From positions 1-9,177 of the forward strand of contig CALICC010000097.1 of the NCBI GenBank assembly GCA_938049325.1: a stretch of 9,177 bases of DNA. The letters run 5' to 3'. A model generated the notes under the pieces. It searched no databases. It worked only from the letters and a program-made list of their open reading frames with translations, and was not told the origin of the DNA. Origin of the DNA: an uncultured Ilumatobacter sp. GTDB lineage: Bacteria > Actinomycetota > Acidimicrobiia > Acidimicrobiales > Ilumatobacteraceae. Below are positions 5,917 to 9,177 of this stretch, piece by piece. Every line of letters begins with the position of its first letter. Position 1 is the stretch's first letter. Position numbers and translations under genes: made by a program.

Positions 5917-7164
5917 TCAGCCGGGGCGGCCGACGCCGGAGACTTTGCCCCAGTTGACGTTGGCGATCTTCACGACGCTGCCGGTGTTCGGAGCATGCAC
6001 GAGCTGCCCACCGCCGATGTAGACGCCGACGTGGCTGATCGGTGAGTAGTAGAAGAGCAAGTCGCCGGGCTGTGCGGCGTTCTTGCTGACGTGCGGGATC
6101 GAGGCGTACTGCGCACGTGACTGGTGTGGCAGGTAGACGCCAGCTTGACCCCACGCATACTTCGTGAGTCCGGAGCAGTCGAACGACACGCCCGGCGCTT
6201 CGGTGGCGTAGCGATACGGAACGCCTTGCTGGCCGAGCGCTGCGTTGACCGCGACGCTGGCCCGCGACGAAGGCGGCGGGGCCGGCGGCTCAGGTGCGGG
6301 CTCCGGCGTGGGCGCCGGCGGCTGTGGAGTGGGGTTGCTGCCGCCCGTGGTCGTGCCCGTGGTGGCACCGCCATTGTTGTTGCCGCCGCCGGTGGTTGCG
6401 CCACCGTTGTTTCCGCCGCCTGTGGTTCCCGCGGTTCCGTTGTTGTTTCCGCCGCCGTTGTTGCCGCCACCCGAGCTCTGCGCCTGGGCCTGGTTGGCAG
6501 CGTCGATCTCGGCCTGAATGCGAGCAAGTGACTCGGCGGCGCGGCGCGCTTCTTCTTCGGCGATCAGCACACCGAGCTTCGCCTCGGCGTCGACCCGAGC
6601 CTGGGTGTACTCGCCGGTGAGGCGCTCGGTTTCTGCCTGTGCGTCGACCAGCGACTCGGCGAGGTCGTTTGCTTCGTCGCGCTTGTCTTCGAGCTCGGAG
6701 CGATCCTCTTCGAGGTCGTCGACGAATGCGTCGAGTTCGTCGGTGGTGATGTCGCCGGCGCTGAGCGCAACTCGGGCGAGTTCGTCGCGCTGCAGGACGT
6801 CGTTGATGTCGGCAGCGTCTTCGAACAGCGGGCCGAGCGGTGTGGTGCCGGCTCCGACGAACGTACGCACGGCCATGTCGCCGAGATCGGCGCGCAACTC
6901 GACGAGTTCGGCTTCCTTGCCGGCGATCGCGGTTTCGAGGTCGATGATGTCGAGGTCGAGCTGCGCCTTGGCGTCCAACGCCTCGACGTAGTCCTCGGCG
7001 ATGTCGTTCGCCCGCTCCTCGAGACGCTCGAGTTCGTCGACGATGCGTTCGACCTCGTTGCGCTGCTGATCGACCGACTGCGCAAACGTCACGTTCGGCG
7101 TCATTGCCGGAACCAGCAGCGCCAGAATCATCGTCACGGGGACGGCTCGGAAGAAGTTCCTCAT
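5917..7164 (-). CDS. Secreted NlpC/P60 peptidoglycan hydrolase with coiled-coil N-terminus
   Basis: A 415-residue secreted protein that should cut peptidoglycan stem peptides outside the cell. A signal peptide (residues 1-28: basic MRNFFR, hydrophobic core, likely cleavage after TFA) is followed by a long charged helical region (about 30-228, rich in E/D/R/L/A) that looks like a coiled coil, as in RipA, CwlO and PcsB-type hydrolases. Then comes a G/N/T and Pro-rich linker (about 229-301) and a C-terminal NlpC/P60 domain (about 302-415). The catalytic residues are C330 in DCSGL, H378 in SHVGVY and H390 in VHAP, all present. In RipA-like proteins the coiled coil keeps the enzyme in check or links it to FtsEX during division; that is a family-based suggestion. 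ATG 7164 is preferred over TTG 7185 because the signal peptide begins there. Confidence 0.92.
   Translation of the reverse strand: MRNFFRAVPVTMILALLVPAMTPNVTFAQSVDQQRNEVERIVDELERLEERANDIAEDYVEALDAKAQLDLDIIDLETAIAGKEAELVELRADLGDMAVRTFVGAGTTPLGPLFEDAADINDVLQRDELARVALSAGDITTDELDAFVDDLEEDRSELEDKRDEANDLAESLVDAQAETERLTGEYTQARVDAEAKLGVLIAEEEARRAAESLARIQAEIDAANQAQAQSSGGGNNGGGNNNGTAGTTGGGNNGGATTGGGNNNGGATTGTTTGGSNPTPQPPAPTPEPAPEPPAPPPSSRASVAVNAALGQQGVPYRYATEAPGVSFDCSGLTKYAWGQAGVYLPHQSRAQYASIPHVSKNAAQPGDLLFYYSPISHVGVYIGGGQLVHAPNTGSVVKIANVNWGKVSGVGRPG
6264..6478 (-). repeat. Low-complexity Gly/Asn/Thr and Pro linker within the NlpC/P60 gene
   Basis: Imperfect repeats of units such as GGGNN, GGGNNNG, GGATTG and TTGG are followed by a proline-rich stretch (PTPQPPAPTPEPAPEPPAP). 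On the DNA these are imperfect GCC/GTT/GGT-rich tandem units, likely prone to length change between strains. The segment probably acts as a flexible spacer crossing the cell wall between the coiled coil and the catalytic domain. Confidence 0.85.
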
Positions 7165-7174
7165 CAAGGGCCAC

Positions 7175-7180
7175 ACGCTA
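7175..7180 (-). promoter_or_regulatory. Candidate -10 box for the NlpC/P60 gene
   Basis: TAGCGT (minus strand) ends 10 nt before the ATG at 7164, allowing a leader of only about 3 nt. No Shine-Dalgarno is seen. The 121-bp gap up to the guaA stop is more A+T-rich than its surroundings (7185-7240) and contains a 13-bp inverted repeat, ATCTT-GGA-AAGAT (7224-7236), of unknown meaning. It is too short for a c-di-AMP riboswitch of the kind found before some actinobacterial hydrolase genes. Confidence 0.28.
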
Positions 7181-7285
7181 CCCAAATATGACGAAGGTGT
7201 TGCGATATGGGGTCAGAATTCACATCTTGGAAAGATCCCCTCGCCGCGGTCGGAACGAGAGAAGGACCCGCCCACTCCAGTCGCT

Positions 7286-8881
7286 CTACTCCCACTCGAT
7301 CGTGCCGGGCGGCTTGCTCGTGATGTCGTAGACCACTCGGTTCACGCCGTCGACCTCGTTGATGATCCGCTGACTCATCACTTCGAGCGTCTCGTACGGG
7401 ATCCGCGCCCAGTCGGCGGTCATCGCGTCCTCGCTCGTGACCGCACGGATCACGACCGGGTTGCCATAGGTGCGCTCGTCACCCATCACCCCGACCGATC
7501 GCACGTCGGCGAGCAGTGCGGCGTACGACTGCCAGATCTCACGTTCGAGACCAGCGTTCTTCAGTTCCTCGCGCACGATCAGGTCGGCGTCCTGGAGGAG
7601 CGCGACACGTTCGGGCGTGACCTCGCCGATGATCCGCACGCCGAGGCCGGGGCCGGGGAACGGCTGACGCCACACCATCTCGTCGGGCAGGCCCAACTCG
7701 GTGCCGAGCGCACGCACCTCGTCTTTGAACAGATCGCGCAGCGGCTCGATCAGCTCGAGTTCCATGTCGTCAGGAAGGCCACCGACGTTGTGATGACTCT
7801 TGATCACCGACGCCTGCCCGTCGGCGCCGCCGGACTCGATGAGGTCGGGATACAGCGTTCCTTGCACCAGGAACTTGGCCTCAGTCAGGCCACCGGTGTG
7901 CTTCTCGAACACACGAATGAACCGTTCGCCGATCGCCTTGCGCTTCGCTTCGGGCTCGGTCACACCGGCGAGCGCCTCGAAGAACGATGCGCCTTCGTCG
8001 GCGTGGATCAGCTCGATACCGAGATTCCGCCGGAACGTCTCGACGACCTGTTCGCTCTCGTTCTTGCGCATCAGACCCGTGTCGACGTAGATGCACGTGA
8101 GCTGAGCGCCGATCGCCTTGTGCACCAACGCCGCGGCAACCGACGAGTCGACCCCACCCGAAAGGCCACAGATGACTCGGGCGTCACCGACCTGCTCGCG
8201 AATGAGCGCCACCTGTTCGTCGATGACCGACGACATGGCCCAGTCGGGAGCGATGTCGGCTCGCTCGTGCAGAAAACGCGCCAGCGCGCCCATGCCGTGC
8301 GGGGAATGCACCACCTCTGGGTGGAACTGCACGCCATAGATCTTTCGCTCGTCGTTCTCGAGCACGGCAACGGGCGCGCCGGCCGAGGTGGCAGTGGCGA
8401 CGAAGCCGTCGGGGAGTTCGGTGATCCCGTCGAAGTGGCTCATCCAGCACTCGTGCTCGTCGGGTGCATCATCGGGAAGGATGAGTGAGGCGCCGGTGCG
8501 TTCGAGCTGTGTGCGGCCGTACTCACCTGCCATTCCTCGACCGACGACGCCACCGAGCTGCTGCGCGATCAGCTGTGCTCCGTAGCAGATGCCGAGGATC
8601 GGGACCCCGAGATCGAAGATCGCCGGGTCGAGCTGCGGTGCGCCCTCGACATGCACGCTGGCAGGCCCACCCGACAGGATGATCGCGGCAGGCGCACGCT
8701 CGGCGATCTCGTTGGCCGAGATTCGATTCGGCACGATCTCGGAGTAGACGCTCAACTCGCGCACACGGCGAGCGATGAGTTGTGCGTATTGTGCTCCGAA
8801 GTCGACGACGAGCACCGTGGCCCGATCGTTGGGGGCTGCTGTGTGATCGGTGGAGGTGTGCGCTTGACTCAAGTCATGCAT
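7286..8881 (-). CDS. guaA: GMP synthase (glutamine-hydrolysing)
   Basis: GuaA converts XMP to GMP using ATP and glutamine, the last step of guanine nucleotide synthesis in the cytoplasm. The 531-residue product is full length. The class I glutamine amidotransferase domain (about 23-210) has DFGAQYAQLIARRVRE, nucleophile GICYGAQ (C99) and FHPEV (H187, E189). The ATP-pyrophosphatase domain starts with GLSGGVDSS (P-loop 241-246). The C-terminal dimerisation domain includes QPFPGPGLG, SVGVMGDERTYG and the invariant end ITSKPPGTIEWE. ATG 8881 gives a 22-residue extension before the conserved VLVVDFGAQ, comparable to the 16-residue extension I recall for M. tuberculosis GuaA. TTG 8872 and GTG 8815 are alternatives, and none has a Shine-Dalgarno. 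The gene is divergent from, and may overlap, the membrane-protein gene beginning at 8864. Confidence 0.98.
   Translation of the reverse strand: MHDLSQAHTSTDHTAAPNDRATVLVVDFGAQYAQLIARRVRELSVYSEIVPNRISANEIAERAPAAIILSGGPASVHVEGAPQLDPAIFDLGVPILGICYGAQLIAQQLGGVVGRGMAGEYGRTQLERTGASLILPDDAPDEHECWMSHFDGITELPDGFVATATSAGAPVAVLENDERKIYGVQFHPEVVHSPHGMGALARFLHERADIAPDWAMSSVIDEQVALIREQVGDARVICGLSGGVDSSVAAALVHKAIGAQLTCIYVDTGLMRKNESEQVVETFRRNLGIELIHADEGASFFEALAGVTEPEAKRKAIGERFIRVFEKHTGGLTEAKFLVQGTLYPDLIESGGADGQASVIKSHHNVGGLPDDMELELIEPLRDLFKDEVRALGTELGLPDEMVWRQPFPGPGLGVRIIGEVTPERVALLQDADLIVREELKNAGLEREIWQSYAALLADVRSVGVMGDERTYGNPVVIRAVTSEDAMTADWARIPYETLEVMSQRIINEVDGVNRVVYDITSKPPGTIEWE
8852..8856 (+). promoter_or_regulatory. 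Ribosome binding site for the right-edge membrane protein
   Basis: GGAGG lies 7 nt before TTG 8864, which is ideal spacing. It is 19 nt from ATG 8876, which is too far, so it favours the TTG start. It is one of few strong Shine-Dalgarno sequences near a start in this window and lies inside the 5' end of guaA on the opposite strand. Confidence 0.5.
8863..8881. promoter_or_regulatory. Adjacent palindromes at the guaA / membrane-protein divergent start
   Basis: CTTGA-C-TCAAG (8863-8873) is a perfect 5-1-5 inverted repeat. Two bases on is the 6-bp palindrome ATGCAT (8876-8881), which supplies an ATG to both strands. The position between divergent starts would suit an operator, but short palindromes arise by chance and no known regulator motif is recognised. 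Confidence 0.2.
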
Positions 8882-9177
8882 CGTAGAGCGGACGACAGCC
8901 TGAGGCGGACCTTGTTGGTACTCCCTGCTGTGATCATCGGGGTACTGATGTGCGCTGCTGCACTGTTCCTGCTTGCGAATCGGTCGAGCGACACGTCGTC
9001 ATCCGACCGACCGATCGCGTCCGCTACGGCCGATGGCGCTGATGAAGTTGCGCCGGTGTCCGACTTCTATCCCGAGCAGAACAATCTCAGCGATTGCCTC
9101 GGGCTCGTCGAGCGGCCCGGCTGCGGGAGCGAAGCTCGCGGCGGCTGGGGACAGAACGTCGTGTTCGTGCTCCTCGC
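8864..9177 (+). CDS. Membrane-anchored small protein, right-truncated
   Basis: The open frame runs off the right edge. From TTG 8864 it reads MTQVMHRRADDSLRR, then a hydrophobic segment (about residues 16-38, LLVLPAVIIGVLMCAAALFL region), a Ser/Asp-rich spacer, and a conserved-looking motif, NNLSDCLGLVERPGCGS followed by EARGGWGQNVVFVLLA. The two Cys flanking a short RPGCG turn, followed by GGW and a hydrophobic run, look like the entry to a second transmembrane helix. This pattern recalls small two-helix membrane proteins conserved in actinobacteria, without a known function. TTG 8864 is chosen for its GGAGG 7 nt upstream; ATG 8876 is the alternative and loses four residues. Confidence 0.7.
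   Translation, partial: MTQVMHRRADDSLRRTLLVLPAVIIGVLMCAAALFLLANRSSDTSSSDRPIASATADGADEVAPVSDFYPEQNNLSDCLGLVERPGCGSEARGGWGQNVVFVLL

Noticed and set aside
6290..7174. 294-codon minus-strand frame inside the NlpC/P60 gene
   Set aside because: Arg-rich alternative frame of the coiled-coil coding region; no domain and no start signal.
7165..7185. TTG 7185 start for the NlpC/P60 protein
   Set aside because: It adds seven residues before a good signal peptide, and a -10-like box lies between it and ATG 7164.
7186..7285. c-di-AMP (ydaO) riboswitch before the NlpC/P60 gene
   Set aside because: Such riboswitches precede some actinobacterial hydrolase genes, but this gap is about 100 bp and shows no recognisable conserved core.
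7790..8488. 232-codon plus-strand frame antisense to guaA
   Set aside because: Antisense shadow of a conserved essential gene; no recognisable motif.

Overview
The window looks like a chromosomal stretch from a high-GC Gram-positive bacterium, most likely an actinobacterium and perhaps of the Acidimicrobiia/Ilumatobacter type. Supporting signs are strong G/C third-position codon preference, frequent GTG starts, several starts with no Shine-Dalgarno but a -10-like TANNNT box 7-10 nt upstream (leaderless style), a RipA-like NlpC/P60 hydrolase, a FadD19-like acyl-CoA ligase and a short-form actinobacterial Erm-type methyltransferase. The lineage is an inference. I recognised no tRNA, rRNA, CRISPR array, insertion sequence or phage gene.

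Layout. Bases 1-120 (+) hold the last 39 codons of a VapC-like PIN-domain toxin. Next come a small VOC/glyoxalase-fold protein (209-592, +) and, convergent to it, an Erm-family 23S rRNA adenine methyltransferase (770-1420, -). The 268-bp gap 1421-1688 separates erm from a divergent FadD19-like acyl-CoA synthetase (1689-3311, +). This gap holds a possible leader ORF for erm and a leaderless-type promoter for the ligase. Bases 3318-5853 (-) form a compact three-gene operon, read right to left: an APH/ACAD10-11-like phosphotransferase, a dienelactone hydrolase (DLH), and a membrane-anchored histidine-containing protein whose GTG start overlaps the DLH stop. Upstream on the same strand are a secreted NlpC/P60 peptidoglycan hydrolase (5917-7164, -) and GMP synthase guaA (7286-8881, -). 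At the right edge a membrane protein (8864 to beyond 9177, +) starts head-to-head with guaA, and the two coding regions may overlap by 18 bp.

Functionally the window mixes housekeeping (GuaA, NlpC/P60), acyl/CoA or small-molecule catabolism (acyl-CoA ligase, APH-like kinase, DLH) and defence-type accessory genes at the left (VapC, Erm). I see no single new multi-gene system. The points most worth checking are the erm leader region, the APH-DLH-membrane protein operon, and the guaA/membrane-protein divergent overlap.
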